A stretch of DNA of 64,000 nt from contig CAVRSV010000001.1 of NCBI GenBank assembly GCA_963723965.1, positions 682,001 to 746,000 of the forward strand. The letters run 5' to 3'. This document shows positions 38,323 through 46,500 of the stretch, piece by piece. Within the stretch, counting starts at the first letter, position 1, and each line of letters opens with the position of its first letter. This stretch comes from JARRKC01 sp963723965. Lineage in GTDB: Bacteria; Acidobacteriota; UBA6911; RPQK01; JAPXNP01. Under the pieces are notes generated by a model. That model was not told the DNA's origin. It saw only the letters and a list, made by a program, of their open reading frames with translations, and did no database searches. The position numbers and the translations under genes are program-made.

Positions 38323-41300
38323 ATGAAAGCTGCTCGCTTCGTCCTGTCGCTTGCCCTGTTCTCGATGCTGTCGCTTCCGGCCGTCGGCGCCCAGGCTGCG
38401 GACTCGAAGATGGACTCGGGGACCTTCGCCGGTTTGAAACTGCGCGGGATCGGCCCGGCCCTGATGGCGGGCCGCATCTCCGACATCGCCGTCGATCCCA
38501 CGGCGCGCAGCACGTGGTATGTTGCCGTCGGATCGGGTGGCGTCTGGAAGACGGTCAATGCCGGCACCACCTGGACGCCGATCTTCGATCACGAATCTTC
38601 CTACTCGATCGGCTGCGTCTCCCTCGATCCGAACAACCCGGCCGTGGTCTGGGTCGGGACCGGGGAGAACGTCAGCGGGCGGCACGTCGGCTTCGGCGAC
38701 GGGGTGTACAGGAGCCTCAACGGTGGAGATACGTGGAAACGCATGGGGCTCGAGAAGTCCGAGCACATCGCCCGCATCCTGATCGATCCCCGTGACTCGA
38801 AGGTGGTCTACGTTGCGGCCGAAGGGCCGTTGTGGAGTGCCGGAGGCGAGCGGGGCGTCTACAAGTCGGAGGACGGTGGCGAGACCTGGAAAGCGGTCCT
38901 CCAGATCAGCGAAAACACGGGTGTGGCCAGTCTGGAGTTCGATCCGGCGAACCCGGACGTCCTCTACGCGGCCGCCTACCAGCGGCGCCGGACGGTCTGG
39001 TCCTTCCTGGCCGGAGGCCCCGAGTCGGGGATCTACAAGTCCGCCGATGCGGGGGCGAACTGGCGCAAGCTCGAGAAAGGACTGCCCAAGGGTGACCTGG
39101 GAAAGATCGGCCTGGCCGTCTCACCCGTGGACCCCGACTATGTCTATGCGACGATCGAGGCGACCGCTCCGGAGAAGGGCTTCTACCGTTCGACCGATGC
39201 CGGGGAAAGCTGGGAGAAGCGCAGCGACTACGTCAGCGGCGGGACCGGTCCCCACTACTACCAGGAGATCTACGCCTCGCCCTTCGACCTGGATATCATC
39301 TATCAGACCGACGTCTGGCTGCACGTCACGGAAGACGGCGGTAAGACCTTTCACCGGGTGGGCGGAGAGTTCAAGCATCCCGACAATCACGCCCTGGTGT
39401 TCGACCCCGACGACCCCGAGTTCCTGCTCGTCGGTTGCGACGGCGGGCTCTACGAAACCTTCGATCGGGGCAAGAACTGGCAGTTCTTTTCCAACATGCC
39501 CATCACCCAGATCTACAAGCTGGCTCTCGACAACGACACGCCCTACTACAACATCTCAGGCGGCACGCAGGACAACAGCAGCCAGCTCGGACCTTCCCGC
39601 ACACTGAACGCCAGCGGCGTGCGCAACGAGAACTGGATCATCACCATGGGCGGCGACGGCTACTCCACCCAGATCGATCCCAAGAATCCGAACCTGGTCT
39701 ATTCGGAGATGCAGGTCGGTCGGCTGGTCCGCTTCGACAAGGCGACCGGCCAGCGGGTCGACATCCAGCCCCAGCCCGGCCCCGACGATCCGCCGGAGCG
39801 CTGGAACTGGGATGCGCCCATCCTGATCAGCCCGCACTCGAACACGCGGCTCTATTTCGGCTCTCAGCGGATTTGGCGCAGCGACGACCGGGGCGATTCC
39901 TGGACGCCCATCAGCGGCGATTTGACCCGCGATCAAAATCGCTACGAGCTGGAGGTCATGGGCCGGGTCTGGAGCGTCAACTCGATTTTCGATCACTACG
40001 CCATGTCCTACTACGACTCCACGACGAGCATCTCCGAGTCGCCGCTGGTGGAGGGGCTGATCTACGTCGGGACCGACGACGGGCTGATCCAGGTGACCGA
40101 GGACGGGGGGCGGAACTGGCGGCGCATCGACGGGCTGCCCGGCGTCCCGAAGCTCTTTTTCGTGAACGAGATCAAGGCTTCCCCCGTCGACAGGGATACG
40201 GTCTTCGTGGCCGTCGACAGCCACAAGACGGGCGACTACAAGCCCTATCTCCTGAAGAGCACGGACCGTGGGCACACCTGGACCTCGATCGTCGGTGACC
40301 TGCCGGACCGCCATCTGGTCTGGTCCGTCGAGCAGGACCAGGTCAAGCCCGATCTGCTGTTCGCCGGAACGGAGTTCGGAATCTACGTCACGTTGGACGC
40401 AGGCGGCCACTGGATTCGACTGAGTGGTGACGTCCCCACCATCGCGTTCCGCGATCTCGAGATCCAGCGCCGGGAAAACGACCTGGTCGGCGCCTCCTTC
40501 GGGCGGGGCTTTTTCGTCTTCGACGACTACACACCGCTCAGGGAGGTCAGCGACGCGCTGCTGAAGGAACCGGCCCACGTGTTCCCCGTCCGGAAGACGC
40601 TGCTCTACATTCCCCGCGAACCCCTCGGCGACCCGGACAAAGCTTTTCAGGGCGCCTCCTACTTCACGGCTCCCAATCCGCCTTTCGGTGCCGAAGTGAC
40701 CTACTACCTGGGGCAGTCGCTGGAGACGCTCAAGGAGCAGCGGAGGGAAAAAGAAAAGCAGATCCGCAAGGAAGGCGGCAATGTCCCCTTTCCGGGTTGG
40801 GAGGAACTCGAGAAGGAGGCCCGGGAAGAGAAGCCCGAGATCGTCCTGACCGTGCGCGATGCCGGAGACAAGGTGATTCGGCGCATCTCGGGACCGGCCA
40901 CGAAGGGATTCCATCGGGTGGCCTGGGATCTGCGCTATCCCTCGCCGAACCCGGTCCAGCTGGGCCAGTCCGGCTTCGTGGCGCCTTGGGAAAGGGGCCG
41001 CGGTGGTCCCCTGGTGCGCGCGGGTCGCTACACCGTCACGTTGTCGAAGCTCGTCGACGGAGCGGAAACCGAGTTGGCCGCCGCCCAGCCCTTCGATGTC
41101 GCGGCCCTCGACGGCTCCACGCTGCCGGCGCAGGATCCGGCCGAAGTCCTGGCCTTCCAGCAGAAGGTCGCCGATCTGGTGCGGCTGGCCTCAGGCGCCC
41201 AGCGGCGCTTGTCCGAGCTGGGAACCGATCTGAAGGCCATGCGCGTTGCGGCGCTGAGCACCCCGGCCGCGACCGCGTCGCTGGTCGAACGGGTCTACGC

Positions 41301-41583
41301 TCTCGAAGGCCGTCTGGCGGATCTGCGCGACGAGCTCGCGGGCAACCAGGTCCGGGAGAGCCTGGACGAGCCGATCAAACCGGCCATTCTGGATCGCGCC
41401 CGCTCCGTCCTGCGCGCGAATCTGGACTCGACCTGGGGCCCCACGACCACCCAGCGCCAAAGCTATGCGATCGCCGAACAGGCGTTCACGGCCTTCCAGC
41501 CCAAGCTTCAACAATTCGCAACGGACGTCGCAGCCCTGGCCAAAGACCTCGAACAAGCCGGCGCCCCCTACGTGCCCAGGTAA
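38323..41583 (+). CDS. VPS10/sortilin-type BNR-repeat protein, exported
   Basis: This 1086-residue protein has a signal peptide (FVLSLALFSMLSLPAVGAQA) and a large propeller. At least seven Asp-box motifs of the S-x-D-x-G-x-x-W type are visible: LNGGDTWKR, EDGGETWKA, TDAGESWEK, EDGGKTFHR, DDRGDSWTP, EDGGRNWRR and TDRGHTWTS. A helical C-terminal part after about residue 930 ends the protein. Proteins of this class are common in Acidobacteriota and Bacteroidota and are annotated as glycosyl hydrolase or sortilin-like. No catalytic residues can be assigned. No ribosome site precedes the ATG; TAATGT six bases upstream is a weak -10 candidate. Confidence 0.9.
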   Translation: MKAARFVLSLALFSMLSLPAVGAQAADSKMDSGTFAGLKLRGIGPALMAGRISDIAVDPTARSTWYVAVGSGGVWKTVNAGTTWTPIFDHESSYSIGCVSLDPNNPAVVWVGTGENVSGRHVGFGDGVYRSLNGGDTWKRMGLEKSEHIARILIDPRDSKVVYVAAEGPLWSAGGERGVYKSEDGGETWKAVLQISENTGVASLEFDPANPDVLYAAAYQRRRTVWSFLAGGPESGIYKSADAGANWRKLEKGLPKGDLGKIGLAVSPVDPDYVYATIEATAPEKGFYRSTDAGESWEKRSDYVSGGTGPHYYQEIYASPFDLDIIYQTDVWLHVTEDGGKTFHRVGGEFKHPDNHALVFDPDDPEFLLVGCDGGLYETFDRGKNWQFFSNMPITQIYKLALDNDTPYYNISGGTQDNSSQLGPSRTLNASGVRNENWIITMGGDGYSTQIDPKNPNLVYSEMQVGRLVRFDKATGQRVDIQPQPGPDDPPERWNWDAPILISPHSNTRLYFGSQRIWRSDDRGDSWTPISGDLTRDQNRYELEVMGRVWSVNSIFDHYAMSYYDSTTSISESPLVEGLIYVGTDDGLIQVTEDGGRNWRRIDGLPGVPKLFFVNEIKASPVDRDTVFVAVDSHKTGDYKPYLLKSTDRGHTWTSIVGDLPDRHLVWSVEQDQVKPDLLFAGTEFGIYVTLDAGGHWIRLSGDVPTIAFRDLEIQRRENDLVGASFGRGFFVFDDYTPLREVSDALLKEPAHVFPVRKTLLYIPREPLGDPDKAFQGASYFTAPNPPFGAEVTYYLGQSLETLKEQRREKEKQIRKEGGNVPFPGWEELEKEAREEKPEIVLTVRDAGDKVIRRISGPATKGFHRVAWDLRYPSPNPVQLGQSGFVAPWERGRGGPLVRAGRYTVTLSKLVDGAETELAAAQPFDVAALDGSTLPAQDPAEVLAFQQKVADLVRLASGAQRRLSELGTDLKAMRVAALSTPAATASLVERVYALEGRLADLRDELAGNQVRESLDEPIKPAILDRARSVLRANLDSTWGPTTTQRQSYAIAEQAFTAFQPKLQQFATDVAALAKDLEQAGAPYVPR

Positions 41584-41642
41584 ATCGCGTCTCACCGCGA
41601 TCGGGACTTTCAGCTCAGGCAGCCTGGACGGGCAGCAGAGTA

Positions 41643-41720
41643 ATCCAGGCTTCCAGCCTGGAATGTCGGCCGGGCTTCCAGCCCGGCCGGCGTAGTGTAG
41701 GACGAGCTTCCAGCTTGTCA
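41643..41720. repeat. REP-like palindrome cluster downstream of the BNR gene
   Basis: CCAGGCTTCCAGCCTGG and GGGCTTCCAGCCC hairpins, followed by a partial GAGCTTCCAGCTTGTC, repeat the family seen at 38194-38284. Confidence 0.7.
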
Positions 41721-41796
41721 GAACGCCCGGCATCGGGCCCCCGCCCCAATCGATCGCGTCACCCCGATTGCTCCTGCAGCGGTCGCAGGTTCCGGA

Positions 41797-41875
41797 AGCT
41801 GAGAAACTCGAAACTCGAAACCAGGAACTCGAAACCCTTCCAGCTTCCAGCTTCGAGCTTCCAGTTCCCAAGTGC
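41797..41875. repeat. Degenerate GAAACTCG and CTTCCAG arrays
   Basis: Several GAAACTCG/GAACTCG units run into CTTCCAGCTTCCAGCTTCGAG repeats directly upstream of the tRNA gene. No gene is visible. Confidence 0.5.
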
Positions 41876-41897
41876 TAGAATCCCCTGACAGAAGCAG

Positions 41898-41983
41898 GCC
41901 CGGGTGGCGAAACTGGCAGACGCACAGGACTTAAAATCCTGTGGGGGGGAACCCCCGTACGGGTTCGATTCCCGTCCCGGGCA
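41898..41983 (+). tRNA. tRNA-Leu (anticodon UAA)
   Basis: The 86-base sequence folds as a complete class II tRNA. The acceptor stem is GCCCGGG/CCCGGGC with discriminator A at 41983. A D-arm (GCG...CGC), anticodon stem CAGGA/TCCTG with loop CTTAAAA (anticodon TAA), a long variable arm GGGGGG/CCCCC and T-arm ACGGG-TTCGATT-CCCGT follow. CCA is not encoded. It is the intact parent of the 3'-end fragments found at 43245, 45950, 49488 and 56606. Confidence 0.97.
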
Positions 41984-42672
41984 AGCCTTCGGAAATTCCA
42001 AGGTCCAGGGATCCAAATCCCAAGACGGAATGGGAAGCCGCGATGGGACATATTGGACGGGGAGAGTGTGGGACGGTTTCGGGGAAATGGGTAGGGACCG
42101 GGACGGATGGGACCGATGCGACCTCCATGGGACGGGTCGAGAGTGGGGGATGGGCCGGGGATGATGGGACTGCCCTGGGACGAATGGGACCGAGGGGACG
42201 GATGAGACGGTCCGAGCGGGACTGATCAACGACGATGAACCTGGTCAACGACGATGAATGAGACTCTTTCAGGGGATCCAATGACACTTCCCTGGGAGAG
42301 GTCCGGTCGGTGCCGGGGACTGGGCTGAGGAGACCGGTCGGGAGGGATGGGGCCGAAGCGGCCGGCGGGGAGCGGAGGGATTGCGGGGGAGGCGATGCAG
42401 CACCGTGAAGAGGGTAGTGCTCCATCATCCGTCGGAAGCCCCGACTGGGGTCCCATGAGTCCTGTCGGTCCCAGAAGTCCCAGGCCGTCCCATCCCGACT
42501 CGCGCCGGCCCATTCCAGGCAGCTGTCCCATCCGTCGCATCGGTCCCATGGGTCCCAGGGGGTCCCACCTCATTCAAGATGCGTGCGAGGCGTCTTGTGT
42601 CGGCTCCATGAAGCCCAGCCGTCAATCCGATTTGCTTAGTTTCGTCCGTTGACTCGGAGTTATTCTTGTTCG
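41984..42672. repeat. GGGAC/GTCCC degenerate arrays forming a large inverted repeat
   Basis: From about 42040 to 42215 the motif TGGGAC recurs every 7-12 bases. From about 42450 to 42570 its complement GTCCCA recurs. ATGGGACCGATGCGAC at 42107-42122 is exactly reverse-complemented at 42534-42549. In the centre, TCAACGACGATGAA occurs twice (about 42225 and 42246). The first 40 bases after the tRNA (CCTTCGGAAATTCCAAGGTCC onward) recur at 46071. No gene is supported; open frames here translate to MGP-rich nonsense. Confidence 0.75.
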
Positions 42673-42858
42673 GTGAAGGTCCGCGATCTGGTCAAGTTGG
42701 TTCACGACGACGGATGGAGGCTGGTTCGGACCCGAGGCAGCCATCGTCAGTTCAAACATGCGGAAAAGCCCGGACTGGTCACGATTTCGGGTAAGATGGG
42801 AGATGACTTGGCCCCCGGTACCGTGAACAGCGTCCTGAGGCAGGCACGGCTCAAGTAA
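42673..42858 (+). CDS. hicA: HicA-family mRNA interferase toxin
   Basis: This 61-residue protein is a complete HicA: VKVRDLVKLVHDDGWRLVRT, then the dsRNA-binding-like core with the catalytic His in GSHRQFKH, then GLVTISGKMGDDLAPGTVNSVLRQARL. HicA cleaves mRNA when free of HicB. The GTG start at 42673 is preferred over the upstream in-frame TTG because it fits the family N-terminus. TATTCT lies six bases before it, so the transcript may be leaderless. Its stop overlaps the hicB ATG by one base (TAATG). Confidence 0.92.
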   Translation: MKVRDLVKLVHDDGWRLVRTRGSHRQFKHAEKPGLVTISGKMGDDLAPGTVNSVLRQARLK

Positions 42859-43073
42859 TGAAGAGATATTTGATCGTTATAGAGCAAACGAAGACCGGTT
42901 TTTCGGCCTATTCTCCCGATCTTGACGGTTGCATCGCTTCGGGCGAGACGCGTGAAGAAGTTGAGCGGAGAATGAGGGAAGCCATCGAGTTTCACCTGGA
43001 GGGACTCAAAGAAGAGGGTTGTCAAATTCCGGAGCCTCACACGGAGTCCCGGTATGTCGATGTCGCTGTTTGA
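42858..43073 (+). CDS. hicB: HicB-family antitoxin
   Basis: This 71-residue protein has the HicB partial RNase-H-like fold: MKRYLIVIEQTKTGFSAYSPDLDGCIASGETREEVERRMREAIEFHLEGL, cut here by the family ending IPEPHTESRYVDV. It should bind and silence the HicA encoded just upstream. No C-terminal DNA-binding extension is present, so autoregulation would need another part. The pair sits immediately before the right tRNA-Leu fragment of the first putative element. Confidence 0.93.
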   Translation: MKRYLIVIEQTKTGFSAYSPDLDGCIASGETREEVERRMREAIEFHLEGLKEEGCQIPEPHTESRYVDVAV

Positions 43074-43118
43074 GCGACTTGCGCGGGGAAGGAATTGCCT
43101 GAACGGTAGTTCGGAGTT

Positions 43119-43243
43119 GTGCCTGGACTGTGTCCGCGAGGATCTCGTCTGATCCCACTCGATGCAACTTCAGCTCAAGGTCCGTTTCCAGGCGGACGCG
43201 GCTTCTCCAGTATTTTCAATAGTCTACAGATTGGGTCAAGAGC
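43119..43243. repeat. Conserved segment before the tRNA fragment, copy 1
   Basis: This stretch (GTGCCTGGACTGTGTCCGCG through TTTCCAGGCGGACGCGGC) is clearly homologous to 49363-49487. Both copies end directly at a tRNA-Leu 3' fragment. A shorter relative begins at about 43387. It may be an attachment-site arm or the relic of a gene end. Confidence 0.7.
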
Positions 43244-43244
43244 C

Positions 43245-43298
43245 CTTAAAATCCAGTGGGGGGAAACCCCCGTACGGGTTCGATTCCCGTCCCGGGCA
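43245..43298 (+). repeat. tRNA-Leu 3'-half fragment (candidate att site) 1
   Basis: From CTTAAAATCC of the anticodon loop to the discriminator A the sequence matches the intact tRNA-Leu with only a couple of changes in the anticodon stem and variable arm. The 5' half is absent. It is followed by AAAACCCGCGTCTGACGGGC, the flank shared with the copies at 49632 and 56668. Confidence 0.9.
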
Positions 43299-43809
43299 TA
43301 AGCCCAAAACCCGCGTCTGACGGGCCTTTCCCGTATTCAGCCTCAGCCCGGAACCCGAAACTCGAAACGCGCAACCCGGAGGGATTGTGCCTGTACTGTG
43401 CCCGCGTCAATCCAACTCCAACTCACGGGGACAAAGATAGGAAAGTCTCTCTCCTGTCTGATGAGGGAAAACGCTTGCTCGTCGGGAAATCGTCAAGCCA
43501 AAATTGACCAGGTCACGTATGGCAAGAAGTTCCCCATATATTGAATGCGCTAGCGTCCCACTCTCGCTGAAGATGTACATCCAACTGGAAGCGAACGATT
43601 CGATTCCCGAGATCGCCGGCAAGTCAGTCGAGGCCGGAAGGGTCGAACTGCCGCCTACGAGAGCTACGTTTCTCACCTTCGCCGGCGCCGACAATACTCA
43701 GTAGAGCCTTTCCCTTCCGGGTTCGTCTTGTTAGACTTATTCCAACTCTGTCTGGTTCGGTCATTTCCCGGCCACCGAAGTACCTACTTCAACAACAAGG
43801 GGAGTCGTG
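43299..43809. other. Noncoding stretch between elements
   Basis: It starts with the shared terminator-like flank. It contains a GAAACTCG array (43345-43380) and a partial copy of the conserved segment (about 43387-43430). Two overlapping open frames (43504-43704 plus, 43407-43694 minus) show no recognisable protein. I do not call a gene here. Confidence 0.4.
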
Positions 43810-45555
43810 ATGAGCAAGTCTGCTGCGGCGGCAGTCGTCGCAATCGTTACCGTTTTCCCAGTCCCGGTATTCGCCGGCGACTTCGACATTCAACGCATCG
43901 GCACGCCAGAGAATATCAGTAGCACTGCCGTCGTGAGCCTTCCCTTGAACGGAAGAGACCCGCTCAAGATGATTAACCTGCAGTCGACGGGCAACGGAAA
44001 CGAGCTTGTCCTGGCCGGGCCGGGTGGCGCCCAGCCCTCGACCTTAGTCGAGGCAGGTCCGAACTACTCTCTGAGCGGCGGATATCCAATCGGAGGAGAT
44101 CGATTCCAAGCTGCATACATCGAGGGGACAAGACCTTTCCTGATCGAGATCGATGGGGCCGCTCAGCAGGTCGATCGCACCGTACCTCTGTCTGAAGAGA
44201 CCGGGTACTATAGCGTGGATGTGGCACAGGGCCAAAATGGAGCGCGTTTCGGAGTCGCCTACAGTGGGTCGAGATTCACCTTGGACGTGTTCGACCTCAA
44301 TGGGCAGGACCCCGAACTCCTCGCGGTCGATTTCGGTACAATCAGCTTCATCGACCCGATTTTCGGAGGAACCCGATCCCGACTTCTGGTAGACAGCGGG
44401 CGGAACAGTGTGGCCATCTTTGCCGAGGACAACGCAGGCCAGGTCCTCGCCCACCAGGTCAATCTGAACACCCTGGTGGTCGAGCGGCAATTGCTGACCA
44501 ACGTGCAGGTCCCGCCCGGCTTCGACATTGCGCTGGCGACCGAAAGTGAGGCGTTGCAGGTCGGTGATTTCTACATTTATGTCCACGAGGACTACGGCCA
44601 CGTGATCGTATCCGCCTGGAATCCGGACACCGACCAGGTGCTCAACGGTCGCATCGGAAGTGTCCAAACGACCGGCCTCCATCCCTTCGCTGTGGAACCG
44701 CTCAACGATTTGCGGTTCGTGGTTGCGTGGGAGCAGAATCTGGTTGGCGTCGAATTGGCCCGGAGTCCGGGAACCACCGGCTATCATCTTGAAACGTTTG
44801 GAACCCTCCGGGCCGACTTCAACGGCCCGGTCCAGTTCTCCCCCGACCAGGGGTGGATCTCGGGAAACCGGGGAGATGCTTTTGCAGTCGCTCCCCTGAA
44901 CCTCAACAACCTCGTCTTTGCCCCCCAGGCTCCGGCCGGTGTGTCCCAGTTCCACGTGACGAACTTGGACGAATCGCCGCTTTCGGTTGACTGGTCCATC
45001 CGCAGCCCTTCCGGGGAGGTTTTGGATTCGGGGCAGCTCGACCTGGACCCCTACGAGACGAAGGACTTCGAGGCCCTGCCCGGAGAAGCCCTGGCACCTG
45101 CGGCAGCTTCTTTCAGCGGCCTTGGCCGCTACCTGGTGACGGGCGCCTGGAGCATCGGCCCGACCGAGACCGGGATACTGGGCGCCCCGGCCGCGCGGAA
45201 GTGGGATCTGGGTATCATTTCGGACGAGAGAGTCCGTACCGCACTTGCCGTTGCCAACCCGTTTCCTGATCCCAACTCCTGCAGTGTCACCTTTCGTGAC
45301 CTGGCCGGGCTGAACGCCGCCGAATTTTCGGAGCAGCTGGACTCCTGGCAGCAAAAAGCAAGGTTCGCTGACGAACTACTGGCAGAGGCGGGGTTTACGC
45401 GTGATGAAGGCGGTCTCCTGCAGTTTGACTGCGAGCACCCTATTGCCTTAACGGGGGCCTGGCAGGATAAGCGCAACAACGCGCTGGTCAATCTCACCGG
45501 GACGGCGTCTGAGGAGGATTCGTGGTCCTATCGCGGCCACAGGATCTGGTGGTAA
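43810..45555 (+). CDS. Exported propeller-like hypothetical protein, paralog A
   Basis: This 581-residue protein has a signal peptide (SAAAAVVAIVTVFPVPVFA). A long beta-rich region (30-375) whose repeats resemble a propeller (for example NSVAIFAEDNAGQVLAHQVN) is followed by two C-terminal beta-sandwich modules: LGRYLVTGAWSIGP, then TALAVANPFPDPNSCSVTFR ... QQKARFADELLAEAG. The second module resembles repeats in the GH3 protein N-terminus. The protein at 46501-48249 has the same order and almost the same length. ATG 43810 has GGGGAG six bases upstream. Function unknown; export is well supported. Confidence 0.78.
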   Translation: MSKSAAAAVVAIVTVFPVPVFAGDFDIQRIGTPENISSTAVVSLPLNGRDPLKMINLQSTGNGNELVLAGPGGAQPSTLVEAGPNYSLSGGYPIGGDRFQAAYIEGTRPFLIEIDGAAQQVDRTVPLSEETGYYSVDVAQGQNGARFGVAYSGSRFTLDVFDLNGQDPELLAVDFGTISFIDPIFGGTRSRLLVDSGRNSVAIFAEDNAGQVLAHQVNLNTLVVERQLLTNVQVPPGFDIALATESEALQVGDFYIYVHEDYGHVIVSAWNPDTDQVLNGRIGSVQTTGLHPFAVEPLNDLRFVVAWEQNLVGVELARSPGTTGYHLETFGTLRADFNGPVQFSPDQGWISGNRGDAFAVAPLNLNNLVFAPQAPAGVSQFHVTNLDESPLSVDWSIRSPSGEVLDSGQLDLDPYETKDFEALPGEALAPAAASFSGLGRYLVTGAWSIGPTETGILGAPAARKWDLGIISDERVRTALAVANPFPDPNSCSVTFRDLAGLNAAEFSEQLDSWQQKARFADELLAEAGFTRDEGGLLQFDCEHPIALTGAWQDKRNNALVNLTGTASEEDSWSYRGHRIWW

Positions 45556-45949
45556 CAGGATGGGGGCTTCCCCGGGGTTCGTTCTGTTCACTGCAGATCT
45601 CCCCGGCGGAATGGCGACCGAACCAACACAGCCCGTGTATTTACCTCTGCTACGATCTCGCGAATAAGCCGGCCCGCTGCAACTCCAAATTCCAGGCATG
45701 CGACACCGCCACCCTGACGGTTCACCTCGCCCTCGATCCGGCAAACCTCGGGCAAGACGTTAAACGAGGAGGAATGTCCTCCCAGACGTCCGCTAAACCT
45801 GCCCTCTGCGCAGAACGTGGGTGAATCACAGTTCGTCGGTACGATCGTCGTTTCCATATGCCCTTTCGCCACCCTGCAAAGTCGGGGGCCCTCCGCTCTT
45901 GACCCAAACCCGGAAAACTGAACCAGGTAGTATGAGAGTCTCAGAGGGC
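45556..45949. other. Noncoding stretch before the second element
   Basis: No supported gene is visible. A 94-residue minus-strand open frame (45588-45872) resembles nothing I know and has no good ribosome site. Confidence 0.4.
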
Positions 45950-46066
45950 GGCTTCGATTGTTCGCCTTCGGCTCACTGGTTGGGCGGTATGCCGGGATCG
46001 GCGCTTTCCGGAATGGAGGCGGTGGGGAAGCAGGGCCTCGGCTTCGACAGTTTCCCGTCCCGGGCA
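45950..46066 (+). repeat. Interrupted tRNA-Leu 3'-end fragment 2
   Basis: GGCTTCGATT (T-loop side) is separated from CCCGTCCCGGGCA (46054-46066) by a 94-base insert beginning GTTCGCCTTCGGCTCACTGG. The downstream flank (CCTTCGGAAATCCCAAGGTCC) is the same type as that after the intact tRNA. The insert is homologous to the one at 49528-49619. Confidence 0.75.
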
Positions 46067-46500
46067 GTTTCCTTCGGAAATCCCAAGGTCCAAGAGTCCA
46101 AATCCCAGGGCCGACGGGACCAATGGGACGGCCTGGGACGAATGGGACTCATGGGACCGAAATGATTCTCCGCGCGATCCATCGAACGACGTCGCGGTGA
46201 ACGAATTACGGGGGCGATCGGACTGGCCGGGAACGCGGGTACCGGCAGGGGCGATAGACCAAGCCGGGGGGCACGCAACCGATAGTCGAGCGATCTCGGC
46301 CAGTGTCCCATGTGTCCCATGGAAGTCCCATCAGTCTCAGGCCGTCCCATTTTCCGCCAAGCCTCAGCCCCATACTCTTTACCCGTCCCATCGGTAAGAC
46401 ATCCTGGTCATTCTCATTGTTCGGGTCGGCCACCGTCGTGATGCCTGCAGGTAGCAGGACAGCATCAACCGGAGGCACGGAGAGATGCTGGTCAGGGAAG
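46067..46500. repeat. GGGAC/GTCCC inverted-repeat block of the second element
   Basis: TGGGAC motifs at about 46116-46160 face GTCCCA motifs at about 46305-46350. AATGGGACGGCCTG at 46122-46135 is exactly reverse-complemented at 46338-46351. No gene is supported. Confidence 0.75.

Noticed and set aside
41904..42164. Open frame MAKLADAQDLKSCGG across the tRNA gene
   Set aside because: It is the well-known false translation of a tRNA-Leu gene.
42347..42652. Collagen-like MGP-rich open frames in the GGGAC blocks (also 46303-46794)
   Set aside because: They are translations of the degenerate TGGGAC repeat in either direction and have no start signals.
43407..43704. Overlapping small open frames on both strands
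   Set aside because: Neither shows a recognisable family, ribosome site or natural composition; they cannot both be real.
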